Notes: generated by a model not told the origin, from the letters alone. DNA of 48,086 bases from CAIWXH01 sp964555675 (GCA_964555675.1 CAZKTU010000021.1:1-48086), one strand, 5' to 3'; shown: positions 9,642 through 17,787, counted from the stretch's first letter. A program made the numbers and translations.

Positions 9642-11195
9642 GTGAGCATACACGCCACCAGCCGCTGCGCCGGCCTGCTGCGCCTCGCCCTCGCCCTAGG
9701 GGTCACCGTCGTCGCTCTCGCCGCCCTGCGCCCGTCCGCGGGCGCGCAGGCGCCCGCCGCCGAGGAGATCTTCAAGAGCTACCTGCCCGCCATCGCCGCG
9801 ACCGGGAGGGCCGCGCCGCCGAGCGGCCCCGGCACTCCGCCCCCTGGCGCCCCGGGCAACCCGCCGCCCGCCGGCCCCGGCCAACCCGCACGCAGCGGGG
9901 CCTACTTCTTTGCCACGGACGTCAAGACCAACGACGCCGCCATCGCCGTCGATCCGCGCGGCGGCCTCCACGTGGCCTTCAAGACCTTCGTGGCCGAGGT
10001 CGAGCAGCCCGCGGCCTTCTACGGCTACTGCCCCGGCGCGCCCCTGGCCGACTGCGCCGCGGCGGCCGGCTGGAAGTACACCAGCTTCGGCAGCAAAGTC
10101 GACGAGGTGCAGCTGGCCCTCACCGCGGACGGCCGCCCGCGTATCCTCTTCCGCGAGCGCAAAGAGGGCACCCTGTTCTACAACTACGCCTACGTCGCCT
10201 GCGAGGCCAACTGCACCGCCGAGGGCGCCTGGGCGGGCCTGTACGTCGCCGAGGCGGCGGGCAACGGCGTCTTCGACAAAGATAACCCGCAGCGCTCATT
10301 CGCCATCGACCCCCAGGGCAACCCGCGCTTCATCTACGTCAACCCCTGGGGCAACGGCAAACCCCAGGGCGTCTTCTACGTCCAGTGCGACGGCGACTGC
10401 GCCAACCCCGACGCCGCCCAGTGGACCCAGACCAACATCGTGCCCGAGGTGCAGTACAGTTCGCCCGGCATGGACTACCCTAGCCTGGCCTTCACCGCCG
10501 ACGGGCGGCCCCGCGTAGTCGGCGTCAGCACCTACAGCGGCGAGGGCGTCGGCCTCCAGTACTTCGCCTGCGACGAGGCCTGCGACGACCCGGCCTCATG
10601 GTCGATCACCGCCCTGGGCGAGCGCGGCGGCGGCCCCTACGCCGGCTGGGACCTCGAGCTGGACACCCAGGGCCGGCCGCGCGTGGTGCAGTTCCAGGGC
10701 GCCCTGAGCGAGGGCGAGCTGGGGCGGCTGCTCTATCTGACCTGCGACGAGGGCTGCGAGCGCGCCGACGGCTGGCGCAGTGTGGCCATCGGGCAGCCGG
10801 GCGAGGGCATCAACCCAGACCTCGAGCTGGACAGCCTCGGGCGGCCGCGCCTGGCCTACGGCTTCCGCCCCGCGGCCGGCGGCTTCCTCGGCTACGCCTG
10901 GTGCGACGGCGTCAACTGCGCCGCCGACCCCGGCCAGTGGCGCCGCCAGGCGGTGGAGACCAACGCGACGCTCAATGCAAGCTTCACCCCGGCCATCCCC
11001 TTCGGCTGCGACCAGCAGACCTGGGCCGAGCCCATCCCGTCCCTGGCCCTCGACCCCGCGGGCCACCCGCGCATCGCCTACGACGCCCTGAACTCGGCCA
11101 TGTGCTACTACGACCTGGGCCCCGGCAACGGCACCGGCTACAGGGCCGAGAAGATCTGGCGCGCCGCCCGCGTCGTCTTCTTCGAGCAGCCGTAG
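9642..11195 (+). CDS. Secreted repeat protein with paired-cysteine blades
   Basis: 517 residues, not a recognised family. A signal peptide (residues ~1-36, LLRLALALGVTVVALAAL...AGAQA) is followed by a Pro/Gly-rich linker (~55-85). About six repeats then each join a cysteine pair (CPGAPLADC, CEANC, CDGDC, CDEAC, CDEGC, CDGVNC) to a motif like 'LDSLGRPRLAY' or 'FTADGRPRVV'. The GRPR strand-turn repeats suggest a beta-propeller of the exo-sialidase type with disulfide-stapled blades. GTG 9642 has AGGAG six bases upstream. The SARP operator in front suggests control by the divergent regulator. Confidence 0.75.
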   Translation: MSIHATSRCAGLLRLALALGVTVVALAALRPSAGAQAPAAEEIFKSYLPAIAATGRAAPPSGPGTPPPGAPGNPPPAGPGQPARSGAYFFATDVKTNDAAIAVDPRGGLHVAFKTFVAEVEQPAAFYGYCPGAPLADCAAAAGWKYTSFGSKVDEVQLALTADGRPRILFRERKEGTLFYNYAYVACEANCTAEGAWAGLYVAEAAGNGVFDKDNPQRSFAIDPQGNPRFIYVNPWGNGKPQGVFYVQCDGDCANPDAAQWTQTNIVPEVQYSSPGMDYPSLAFTADGRPRVVGVSTYSGEGVGLQYFACDEACDDPASWSITALGERGGGPYAGWDLELDTQGRPRVVQFQGALSEGELGRLLYLTCDEGCERADGWRSVAIGQPGEGINPDLELDSLGRPRLAYGFRPAAGGFLGYAWCDGVNCAADPGQWRRQAVETNATLNASFTPAIPFGCDQQTWAEPIPSLALDPAGHPRIAYDALNSAMCYYDLGPGNGTGYRAEKIWRAARVVFFEQP

Positions 11196-11201
11196 GCGCC
11201 A

Positions 11202-11230
11202 GGCGCGAGGCGTACCTTGCGCCTCGCGCC
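11202..11230 (+). terminator. Inverted repeat after the secreted repeat protein
   Basis: GGCGCGAGGCG (11202-11212) pairs perfectly with CGCCTCGCGCC (11220-11230) around a 7-base loop, seven bases after the stop. There is no T tract. Confidence 0.5.
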
Positions 11231-11234
11231 CCGG

Positions 11235-11263
11235 TTGCCCGGGGCCGCAGCTTCTGCTATACT
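11235..11263 (+). promoter_or_regulatory. Promoter of the ParB-like gene
   Basis: TTGCCC (11235-11240), a 17-base spacer, then an extended -10 TGC-TATACT (11255-11263). The predicted start near 11270 makes ATG 11278 almost leaderless and favours ATG 11302. Confidence 0.65.
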
Positions 11264-11301
11264 CTCCGCTGGCACAAATGTTTCTGATCAGCGGAGTGGA
11301 T

Positions 11302-12366
11302 ATGCAGCTTCTCTACCTCGACCCGCGGCAGCTCGAGGCCGACCCCGAAGGCGTGCGCGAGGACCCGGGCGATGTCGCCGGACTCGCGGCCACCATCGCC
11401 GAGCGCGGCCTGCTTCAGCCCCTGGGCGTCATCGCGGTCGGCGGCGATCGGTACCGGGTGGTCTACGGCGGGCGCAGGCGGGCGGCGGCCGTGCAGCTCG
11501 GGCTCGAGCGGGTGCCCTGCATCGTGCTCGACGGCGACGACCCCGACCTGCTGCTGCGCCAGCTGATCGAGAATGTGCAGCGCCAGGATCTCAACGACGT
11601 CGAGCAGGGCCGCGCCTACGCCCGCCTGCGCGCCCAGCTCGTCGAAGAGCGCGGCAAGCAGCCCGAGGGCGACCTCGACGACGCTGTCGGCCAGGCCGTC
11701 GGCCTGAGCGGGCGCACCGTGCGCCGCTACCTCGGCCTGCTCGAGCTGCCCGACGAGGTCCAGCTGATGATCCGCCGCGGCGAGCTGAACGTCACCCAGG
11801 CCCAGCACCTGCGCCGCGTGCCCAGCCCGAAGACCCAGCTCGAGCTGGCCCGCTTCGCCGCCGACGAGGGTATGTCGGCCTCAGAGCTGAGCCGCCTGGT
11901 GGCCTACTTCGCCGCCAACCCCAACCTGACCCTCGAGACGGCCCTGCAGGCCCTCGAGGCCGGCGAGCAGCTGCGCACCACCCCCTCGGGCCCCGAGGTG
12001 AGCATCTCGGGCGGCCCCCTCGCCAAAACCAGCGCCAGCGCCGTCGACCGCGAGGAGAGCGAGGCCGGCTTCTGGGACGACGAGGCCGAGCCCGCCGAGG
12101 ACGGTCGCTACCTCACGGTCGAAGACGAGACCCTCGAGAACCAGCCCAAGAATAAGGCCCGCGTCTTCCGCATCAGGTCCCTCGACCAGATGGTCGATGA
12201 GACTGACCGGCTTTCGCGGGCCTACGCCGAGGGCGATCTGGTCAAATGGGTCGCGAGCGACGAGGGCGCGCCCTTCAAGCTGCGCCTGCTGCTCAAGCAG
12301 CTCGAGAGCCTCGCGAAGGGCCTGCGCGACCTGGCGCGTCAGCAGGGGTGGGAAGGCGAGGAGTAG
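11302..12366 (+). CDS. ParB/Spo0J-like DNA-binding protein
   Basis: 354 residues. The N-terminal ParB/sulfiredoxin-like domain (residues ~1-95) contains GLAATIAERGLLQPLGVI, the RVVYGGRRRAAA box and LLLRQLIENVQRQDL. A helix-turn-helix region follows (~105-165, DAVGQAVGLSGRTVRRYLGLLELPDEV). The C-terminal half is variable and acidic, ending in a helical segment that may dimerise. ATG 11302 has GGAG five bases upstream. No parA and no centromere-like repeats are seen nearby, so it may be a Noc-like or stand-alone regulator rather than the chromosomal segregation ParB. It is convergent with the CsoR-like gene, with only 3 bases between stops. Confidence 0.85.
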   Translation: MQLLYLDPRQLEADPEGVREDPGDVAGLAATIAERGLLQPLGVIAVGGDRYRVVYGGRRRAAAVQLGLERVPCIVLDGDDPDLLLRQLIENVQRQDLNDVEQGRAYARLRAQLVEERGKQPEGDLDDAVGQAVGLSGRTVRRYLGLLELPDEVQLMIRRGELNVTQAQHLRRVPSPKTQLELARFAADEGMSASELSRLVAYFAANPNLTLETALQALEAGEQLRTTPSGPEVSISGGPLAKTSASAVDREESEAGFWDDEAEPAEDGRYLTVEDETLENQPKNKARVFRIRSLDQMVDETDRLSRAYAEGDLVKWVASDEGAPFKLRLLLKQLESLAKGLRDLARQQGWEGEE

Positions 12367-12369
12367 GCC

Positions 12370-12648
12370 CTACTTGCTGCCCTGGAACAGGTCGATCAGC
12401 TCGGCGATCGTGCGGTCTGTGGGCTGCTCGGCGTCGCCGAGACAGTTGGAGGCGTAGCACTGCAGCACCTGGCTATTCACACTGGCCAGGGCCGACTTGA
12501 TCGCCGCCACCTGGGTGACAATCTCGCGGCAGTCGCGGCCCTCCTCGATCATGCGCTGCACGCCGCGCACCTGGCCCTCGATACGCCGCAGCCTGAGCAT
12601 CACCTCGTCGCGGCGCTGCGGTGAAAGCGTACGCACCTGATCGGACAT
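12370..12648 (-). CDS. CsoR/FrmR-family repressor, CstR-like (persulfide-sensing type)
   Basis: 92 residues of the all-helical DUF156 fold: RDEVMLRLRRIEGQVRGVQRMIEEGRDCREIVTQVAAIKSAL. CsoR binds Cu(I) through Cys-His-Cys spaced +25 and +29. Here Cys40 and Cys69 keep the +29 spacing but position 65 is Tyr, not His; there is also Cys64. Loss of the His with retention of both Cys is the pattern of CstR sulfane-sulfur sensors, so a persulfide or redox role is more likely than copper sensing (inference). It lies 80 bases downstream of trxA on the same strand, and its ribosome site is inside a GAGGGAGGG motif. Confidence 0.88.
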   Translation of the reverse strand: MSDQVRTLSPQRRDEVMLRLRRIEGQVRGVQRMIEEGRDCREIVTQVAAIKSALASVNSQVLQCYASNCLGDAEQPTDRTIAELIDLFQGSK

Positions 12649-12728
12649 AGGGCCCTCCCTCTCTCAGGCGACAGGGCAGCGGGCGGGGCAGGGGTTGACC
12701 CCTTGCCCCGCCGCATCCCGTCGGTGGA

Positions 12729-13070
12729 CTACGCAAGCACCGGGTCCGCGAGCACTTTGTCGAAGATCTCGCGGTACTGACCCTCGGGGCGCGAGCCGAC
12801 CAGGCGCGCGACCTCTTTGCCGCCCTTGAAGACGATCAGGGTCGGGATGCCCTGAATGCCCAGGCTGCTGGCGTTGACCACATCCTCGTCGGTGTTGACC
12901 TTGGCGATCGTCAGGCGGCCCTCGTACTCGCCGGCCAGCTTGTCGAGGATCGGGGCGATCGCGCGGCAGGGGCCGCACCAGGGCGCCCAGAAGTCGACCA
13001 CCACCGGCTTATCCGCCTGCAGGACCTTCTGCGAGAACTCGGCGTCCGTCACAGCGATTGGCTTTGCCAT
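12729..13070 (-). CDS. trxA: Thioredoxin
   Basis: 113-residue disulfide reductase with the active site WCGPC (Cys32, Cys35) in FWAPWCGPCRAIAPIL, the NTDED strand, and the cis-proline loop GIQGIPTLIVFKGG. It starts at ATG 13070 after GGGAGGTTTGAG. It is the first gene of a likely two-gene operon with the CsoR/CstR-like repressor, driven by the strong promoter at 13146-13175. Confidence 0.97.
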   Translation of the reverse strand: MAKPIAVTDAEFSQKVLQADKPVVVDFWAPWCGPCRAIAPILDKLAGEYEGRLTIAKVNTDEDVVNASSLGIQGIPTLIVFKGGKEVARLVGSRPEGQYREIFDKVLADPVLA

Positions 13071-13128
13071 CTCAAACCTCCCTTACGTGCCCCACGGGCC
13101 CGCCACACACGCATAAGCCAGGGGAAAG

Positions 13129-13175
13129 TACCCCCCCGGGGTATCATTATAGACGCACTCTCCACCCGCTGTCAA
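13129..13175 (-). promoter_or_regulatory. Consensus sigma-70 promoter overlapped by a CsoR-type operator
   Basis: On the minus strand: TTGACA (13175-13170), 18-base spacer, TATAAT (13151-13146), both perfect. The expected start (~13139) falls inside the palindrome TACCCC-CCC-GGGGTA (13129-13143). GC-rich palindromes flanked by TA are the recognised operator shape of the CsoR family, so the operon is probably autorepressed by its own second gene. Confidence 0.75.
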
Positions 13176-13201
13176 CCCCAACCGGGCCCCTCGCCGCCTT
13201 G

Positions 13202-13210
13202 TGCTATACT
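13202..13210 (+). promoter_or_regulatory. Extended -10 of the UPF0173 gene
   Basis: TGC-TATACT, 60 bases before the GTG start. No clear -35 is seen, as is usual for extended -10 promoters. It is divergent from the trxA promoter. Confidence 0.55.
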
Positions 13211-13269
13211 AAATTCCACCGCATGGGCCCGAAGATGAGCACCGCACGCGGAGCAGCAGGAGGCGCAGA

Positions 13270-14001
13270 GTGACCACGCTCGGCAAAGACGTCACGATCA
13301 CCTGGGTCGGCCACGGCACCTTCCACATCACCACCCCCGAGGGCAAGGGTATCCTGATCGACCCCTGGATTGACGGCAACCCGGCCTGCCCCGAGCCCCT
13401 CAAGGCGCGGGTGCGCGAGAATCTGGCCGCGATCTTTGTCACCCACGGCCACTTCGACCACATCGGCGACCTCGTCGCGATCGCCACGGCGACTGGGGCC
13501 ACGGTGGCCTGTCAGTACGACCTGGTGGGCTACCTTCAGGCCCAGGGCCTCCCCGAGGGGCAGCTGCTCGGCTTCAACAAGGGCGGTAGCGTCAGCGTGG
13601 CCGATCTGCGCGCCACCATGACCAACGCCCACCACTCCAGCAGCGCGTATGAGAATGGCCAGTCGATCACCCTCGGCACGGCCGCCGGCTACGTGCTGCG
13701 CTTCTCAAACGGCTTCACGATCTACCACACCGGTGACACCAGCGTCACGATGGATATGCAGATCATCGGCGATCTGTACCGCCCCGACCTGACCATCCTG
13801 CCGATCGGCGACCATTTCACCATGGACCCGCGGCAGGCTGGCTACGCCCTCAAGCTTATCCGCTCACCGTACGCCATCCCCGGCCACTACGGCACCTTCC
13901 CCATCCTCACCGGCACCCCCGAGGCTCTCGCCGCGGCCTGCCAGGAGTTTGGGGCCACCACCCAGGTGATCGCCCTCAAGCCCGGGGAGAGCGTCAACTA
14001 A
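13270..14001 (+). CDS. UPF0173 metal-dependent hydrolase (beta-lactamase fold)
   Basis: 243 residues. The metallo-beta-lactamase metal site is seen as FVTHGHFDHIGD, with downstream ligands in NAHHSS, IYHTGDTSVTMDM and the terminal PGHYGTFPIL. The N-terminus ITWVGHGTFHI...GKGILIDPWIDGNP is typical of the UPF0173/UlaG-like group. The substrate is unknown. GTG 13270 has AGGAGG (13258-13263) six bases upstream. The dehydrogenase at 14008 follows after 6 bases, so the two are probably one operon. Confidence 0.92.
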   Translation: MTTLGKDVTITWVGHGTFHITTPEGKGILIDPWIDGNPACPEPLKARVRENLAAIFVTHGHFDHIGDLVAIATATGATVACQYDLVGYLQAQGLPEGQLLGFNKGGSVSVADLRATMTNAHHSSSAYENGQSITLGTAAGYVLRFSNGFTIYHTGDTSVTMDMQIIGDLYRPDLTILPIGDHFTMDPRQAGYALKLIRSPYAIPGHYGTFPILTGTPEALAAACQEFGATTQVIALKPGESVN

Positions 14002-14007
14002 GGCCAG

Positions 14008-14952
14008 ATGAAAATCATTGCCCCCGCCCAGATCCGCGACCTGCTGGCCCCACAGCTCCCCGACGATGTGGCGACTGCCTGGGTGAATCCCGAGACCGGC
14101 TTCGAGGGCGACCCCTCGGACGCCGTGGCCTACTTCCGCTGGTGGGGCGAGCAGCAGCTCTACGATCAGGTGCTGCGCGCCGCCCCCCAGCTGCGCTGGA
14201 TCCACACCCCGAGCGCCGGGGTCGAGCACCTGCTCACCCCGACCATGCTCGAGCGCGATCTCACCCTGACCAACAGCGCCGGGGTCCACGCCATCCCGAT
14301 CGCCGAGTTCGTCATGGCCTTCCTGCTCAGCAGCGCCAAGCTCATGCCCGAGTACCGCGCCGCCCAGGCCGAGTCGCGCTGGGCTAAGTGGCTCGAGACT
14401 CGCGAGCTCTATGAGAAGACCATGCTCATCCTCGGCATCGGCGGCATCGGCCAGGCTATCGCCGAGCGGGCCGCCGCCTTCGGCATGCGCGTCTGGGGCA
14501 GCCGGCGCAGCCCGCGCCCCACCCCCCACGCCGAGCGTGTGGTCACCGGCGACGACTGGCGCCCCCTGCTGCCCGAGGCCGACTACGTCGTCATCGCCGC
14601 CCCCCTCACCCCCGAGACCAAGGGCATGTTCGACGCCGCCGCCATCGCCAGCATGAAGCCCAGCGCCTACCTGGTCAATATCGCCCGCGGCCAGCTGCTC
14701 GACGAGGCCGCCCTGATCGCCGCCCTGCAGGCCGGGCGCATCGCCGGCGCAGCCCTCGATACCTTCAACGAGGAGCCCCTGCCCGCCGAGAGTCGCCTCT
14801 GGGGCCTGCCCAACGTTACGATCACGCCCCACGCGACGGCTAACTCCCCCCGCATGCGCGAGCGCCAGATCGCCCTCTTCGTCGAGAACCTGGGCCGCTT
14901 CCGGAACGGGCAGCCCCTGCTCAACGTCGTAGATAAGGCGGCGGGCTACTGA
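14008..14952 (+). CDS. D-2-hydroxyacid dehydrogenase (NAD-dependent)
   Basis: 314 residues. The Rossmann dinucleotide motif is LILGIGGIGQAIAERAAAFGMRVWGSRR. The catalytic triad appears in family order: Arg in LVNIARGQLLDE, Glu in DTFNEEPLP, and His in NVTITPHATANSP. The N-terminal substrate domain includes LRWIHTPSAGVEHLL. These enzymes reduce 2-oxoacids to D-2-hydroxyacids; the Arg after GSR suggests NADPH could be preferred (inference). It is translationally close to the UPF0173 gene. Confidence 0.93.
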   Translation: MKIIAPAQIRDLLAPQLPDDVATAWVNPETGFEGDPSDAVAYFRWWGEQQLYDQVLRAAPQLRWIHTPSAGVEHLLTPTMLERDLTLTNSAGVHAIPIAEFVMAFLLSSAKLMPEYRAAQAESRWAKWLETRELYEKTMLILGIGGIGQAIAERAAAFGMRVWGSRRSPRPTPHAERVVTGDDWRPLLPEADYVVIAAPLTPETKGMFDAAAIASMKPSAYLVNIARGQLLDEAALIAALQAGRIAGAALDTFNEEPLPAESRLWGLPNVTITPHATANSPRMRERQIALFVENLGRFRNGQPLLNVVDKAAGY

Positions 14953-14963
14953 CCGTGTGAGCC

Positions 14964-14999
14964 TGCCGGGCGCCGGCTGTAACCGCCGGCCCCCCGGCA
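14964..14999 (+). terminator. Two-step GC hairpin after the dehydrogenase
   Basis: TGCCGGG (14964-14970) pairs with CCCGGCA (14993-14999), and inner GCCGGC (14972-14977) pairs with GCCGGC (14985-14990), 12 bases after the stop. No T run follows. Confidence 0.5.
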
Positions 15000-15082
15000 C
15001 GGTCCATCTTATGCACGTGCCGTCCCGCCAGGGGCCGCCGCCGTGGCCGGCCCCACGGACCCGTTGCTCAAGGAGGACACCG

Positions 15083-16387
15083 ATGCGGCGCCTCATCGCC
15101 CTGACCTTGCTTGCCCTGACGGCCCTGGCCTCTCTGCCGGCCCATAACCTCCTGGCCCAGGCCGACACCCGCTGCTTCCCCGAGACCGGCTACTGCATCT
15201 CGGGCCCCATCCGCCAGTACTGGGAGCGCAACGGCGGCCTGCCCGTCTTCGGCTTCCCGATCACCCCCCTGCAGACCGAGACCGTCGAGGGCTGGACCGG
15301 CCCCGTCCAGTGGTTCGAGCGCGACCGCCTCGAGGACCACAGCGGCCAGGGCCAGGGCGTGCTCGCCGGCCGCCTCGGCGTCGAGCGCCTGGCCCAGCAG
15401 GGCCGCCCCTGGCAGTTCCGCCCCCTCGGCGCGCCCCCGCAGCCCGGCTGCCGCGGCTTCCCCGAGACCGGCTACTACATGTGCGGCGGCTTCCTGACCT
15501 TCTGGGAGCGCAACGGCGGCCTGGCCCGCTTCGGCTTCCCCGTCACCGACCAGATCGTCGAGCGCCTGAACGGCCGCGACTATACCGTCCAGTATTTCGA
15601 GCGCCGGCGCATGGAGTTCCACCCCGAGAACGCCCCGCCCTTCGATATCCTGCTCGGTCTGCTCGGCTCAGAGGTGCGCACCAGCACCGGCCCCGTGGTG
15701 CAGCCCACGCCCGTGCCGCCCACGCCCACCCCCGCCCCGGTCAGCCAGCAGATCACGATCAGCGAGCCGGGCGACAACGCGGTGATCAGCAGCCCCATCC
15801 GCGTCAGCGGCACCACCACGCGCCTTCCCGCCGGCGGCACCCTGCGCTACCGCTTCTTCGAGCCGAACGCCCGCGAGCTGGGCCGCGGCACGATCAATGT
15901 GAGCGGCCAGCCCGGCCAAGCCGGCAGCTTCAGCAGCGTCCTCGCCTACATCGCCCCCGCCGGCGAGCGCGTCCTGCTCGAGCTGGCCGAGGTCGACCCC
16001 AACACCGGCGCGGTGATCGCCCGCACCGAGCGCTCGGTGCGCTACGCGCCCACCACCGCCCAGCAGATCTTCATCGACGCGCCCTCGAGCGGCTCGCGCA
16101 TCGGCACCCGCCTCACGGTCCGCGGCCGCACGGCGATCTTCCCCTCAGAGGGCGACCTGACCATGAATGTGATCGACGGCACCGGCCGCATCATCGCCAA
16201 CTTCTTCTTCGGGGCCGGCGGCTCGCCCGGCCAGCAGGGCAGCTTCTCGGTCGAGTATACGATCGCCGACCAGGGCGGGCGCCTTGTCACCGTCGAGGTG
16301 CTCGACGTCAACAACCGCGGGGATGTGCTCGCCCGGGCCCAGATCAACGTCTTCGCCGGCACACCCGGGCCCTATCCCGTGCCCTAG
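15083..16387 (+). CDS. Secreted protein with paired LGFP-like repeats and Gmad2 domains
   Basis: 434 residues. A signal peptide (residues ~1-27, RLIALTLLALTALASLPAHNLLA) is followed by two copies of a ~60-residue unit with the core CFPETGY...YWERNGGLPVFGFPIT (~33-70) and GFPETGY...FWERNGGLARFGFPVT (~128-165). A Pro/Thr hinge (VQPTPVPPTPTPAPV) leads to two Ig-like Gmad2-type domains (ITISEPGDNAVISSPIRVSG and IFIDAPSSGSRIGTRLTVRG). It is likely a cell-surface or extracellular protein of unknown ligand. ATG 15083 has AGGAGG seven bases upstream; in-frame upstream codons to 14957 lie in the terminator region. Confidence 0.85.
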   Translation: MRRLIALTLLALTALASLPAHNLLAQADTRCFPETGYCISGPIRQYWERNGGLPVFGFPITPLQTETVEGWTGPVQWFERDRLEDHSGQGQGVLAGRLGVERLAQQGRPWQFRPLGAPPQPGCRGFPETGYYMCGGFLTFWERNGGLARFGFPVTDQIVERLNGRDYTVQYFERRRMEFHPENAPPFDILLGLLGSEVRTSTGPVVQPTPVPPTPTPAPVSQQITISEPGDNAVISSPIRVSGTTTRLPAGGTLRYRFFEPNARELGRGTINVSGQPGQAGSFSSVLAYIAPAGERVLLELAEVDPNTGAVIARTERSVRYAPTTAQQIFIDAPSSGSRIGTRLTVRGRTAIFPSEGDLTMNVIDGTGRIIANFFFGAGGSPGQQGSFSVEYTIADQGGRLVTVEVLDVNNRGDVLARAQINVFAGTPGPYPVP

Positions 16388-16440
16388 GCGGGCGGAGGTG
16401 GAGGGCCAGGCCCTTCACGCCTCCCCGCGACCTTCACCCA

Positions 16441-16476
16441 CAAGCGACGGGGGGCCAGGCCCTCCCGTCGCTTTTT
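16441..16476 (+). terminator. Intrinsic terminator between Gmad2 gene and glyA
   Basis: AGCGACGGG (from 16442) pairs with CCCGTCGCT across a GC-rich loop and is followed directly by TTTTT. This is the clearest intrinsic terminator in the left half. Confidence 0.75.
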
Positions 16477-16523
16477 CCGTTACAATAGCGCCGGCTTGAC
16501 CAGCGTAACAAGGAGATGCAGGA

Positions 16524-17780
16524 ATGCTCGATAATCTTCGCCAGACCGATCCGCAGATCGCCGCCGCTATCGAGAGCGAGGCCCGCCGCCAGCGCGACGG
16601 GCTCGAGCTGATCGCCAGCGAAAACTACACCAGCCTCGCCGTGATGGAGGCCCAGGGCTCGGTGCTGACCAACAAGTACGCCGAGGGCCTGCCCGGCAAG
16701 CGCTACTACGGCGGCTGCGAGTTCGTCGACGTGGTCGAGCAGCTGGCCATCGACCGGGCCCTGCAGCTCTTCGGGGCCGACGCCGCCAATGTGCAGCCCC
16801 ACAGCGGCGCCCAGGCCAACATCGCCGTCTTCAACGCCCTATTGCAGCCCGGCGACACCATCCTCGGCATGCGCCTCGACCACGGCGGCCACCTCACCCA
16901 CGGCAGCCCGGTCAACTTCTCGGGGCGCTGGTACAACATCCAGTTCTATGGCGTCGACCTGGCCAGCGGCCAGATCGACTACGACGACCTGCTGAGCAAG
17001 GCCAAGACGGCCCGCCCCAAGCTGATCACCTCGGGCGCCAGCGCCTACCCGCGCATCATCGACTTCGCCCGCATGCGCCAGATCGCCGACGAGGTCGGCG
17101 CCCTGCTCATGGCCGATATCGCCCATATCGCCGGCCTGGTCGCCGGCGGCGAGCACCCCTCGCCCGTCGGCCACGCCCAGATCGTCACTACCACCACTCA
17201 CAAGACCCTGCGCGGCCCCCGCGGCGGCCTGATCATGATGGACGAGGCCCACGCCAAGGCCCTCAACTCCAGCGTCTTCCCCGGCACCCAGGGCGGCCCG
17301 CTCATGCACGTGATCGCCGGCAAGGCCGTGGCCTTCGGCGAGGCCCTGCGCCCCGAGTTCAAGGCCTACGCGGCCCAGATCCGCAGCAACGCCAAAGCCC
17401 TGGCCGCCGGCCTCACCGCCAACGGCATCACGCTGATCAGCGGCGGCACCGACAACCACCTCATGCTGGCCGACCTCTCGGCCCTCGGCATCACCGGGGC
17501 CCAGGCCCAGAAGGCCCTCGACCGGGCCCACATCACCGTCAACAAGAACGCCATCCCCGACGACCCCCAGCCGCCCGTCCGCACCAGCGGCGTGCGCATC
17601 GGCACCCCCGCCGTCACCACCCGCGGCATGCGCGAGGCCGAGATGACCCGCATCGCCGGCTGGATCGCCCAGGTGCTCCACGCCGTCGACGACACCGAGC
17701 TCCAGGCCCGTATCGCCGGCGAGGTCGTCGAGCTCTGCGCCGGCTTCCCCGTGCCGTCAGACGCCGTCAAGGTCTCCTGA
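16524..17780 (+). CDS. glyA: Serine hydroxymethyltransferase
   Basis: 418 residues, PLP-dependent, interconverting serine and glycine with tetrahydrofolate. Signatures: RQRDGLELIASENYTS, GSVLTNKYAEGLPGKRYYGGCEFVD, NVQPHSGAQAN, LLMADIAHIAGLVAGG, the PLP lysine at residue 227 in VTTTTHKTLRGPRGG, and the C-terminal RIGTPAVTTRGM. The start has AAGGAG and GCAGGA just upstream. A TACAAT box at 16481-16486, right after the preceding terminator, is a plausible -10. It ends at the strong hairpin at 17788. Confidence 0.97.
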   Translation: MLDNLRQTDPQIAAAIESEARRQRDGLELIASENYTSLAVMEAQGSVLTNKYAEGLPGKRYYGGCEFVDVVEQLAIDRALQLFGADAANVQPHSGAQANIAVFNALLQPGDTILGMRLDHGGHLTHGSPVNFSGRWYNIQFYGVDLASGQIDYDDLLSKAKTARPKLITSGASAYPRIIDFARMRQIADEVGALLMADIAHIAGLVAGGEHPSPVGHAQIVTTTTHKTLRGPRGGLIMMDEAHAKALNSSVFPGTQGGPLMHVIAGKAVAFGEALRPEFKAYAAQIRSNAKALAAGLTANGITLISGGTDNHLMLADLSALGITGAQAQKALDRAHITVNKNAIPDDPQPPVRTSGVRIGTPAVTTRGMREAEMTRIAGWIAQVLHAVDDTELQARIAGEVVELCAGFPVPSDAVKVS

Positions 17781-17787
17781 CACCACA

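Noticed and set aside
11278..11301. ATG 11278 as the ParB-like start
   Set aside because: It lies about 8 bases after the predicted transcription start and has no ribosome site, while ATG 11302 has GGAG at good spacing.
12370..12648. FrmR/RcnR-type formaldehyde or nickel sensor
   Set aside because: Those need an N-terminal Pro/His signature; the Cys40/Cys69 spacing with Tyr at the His position fits CstR better.
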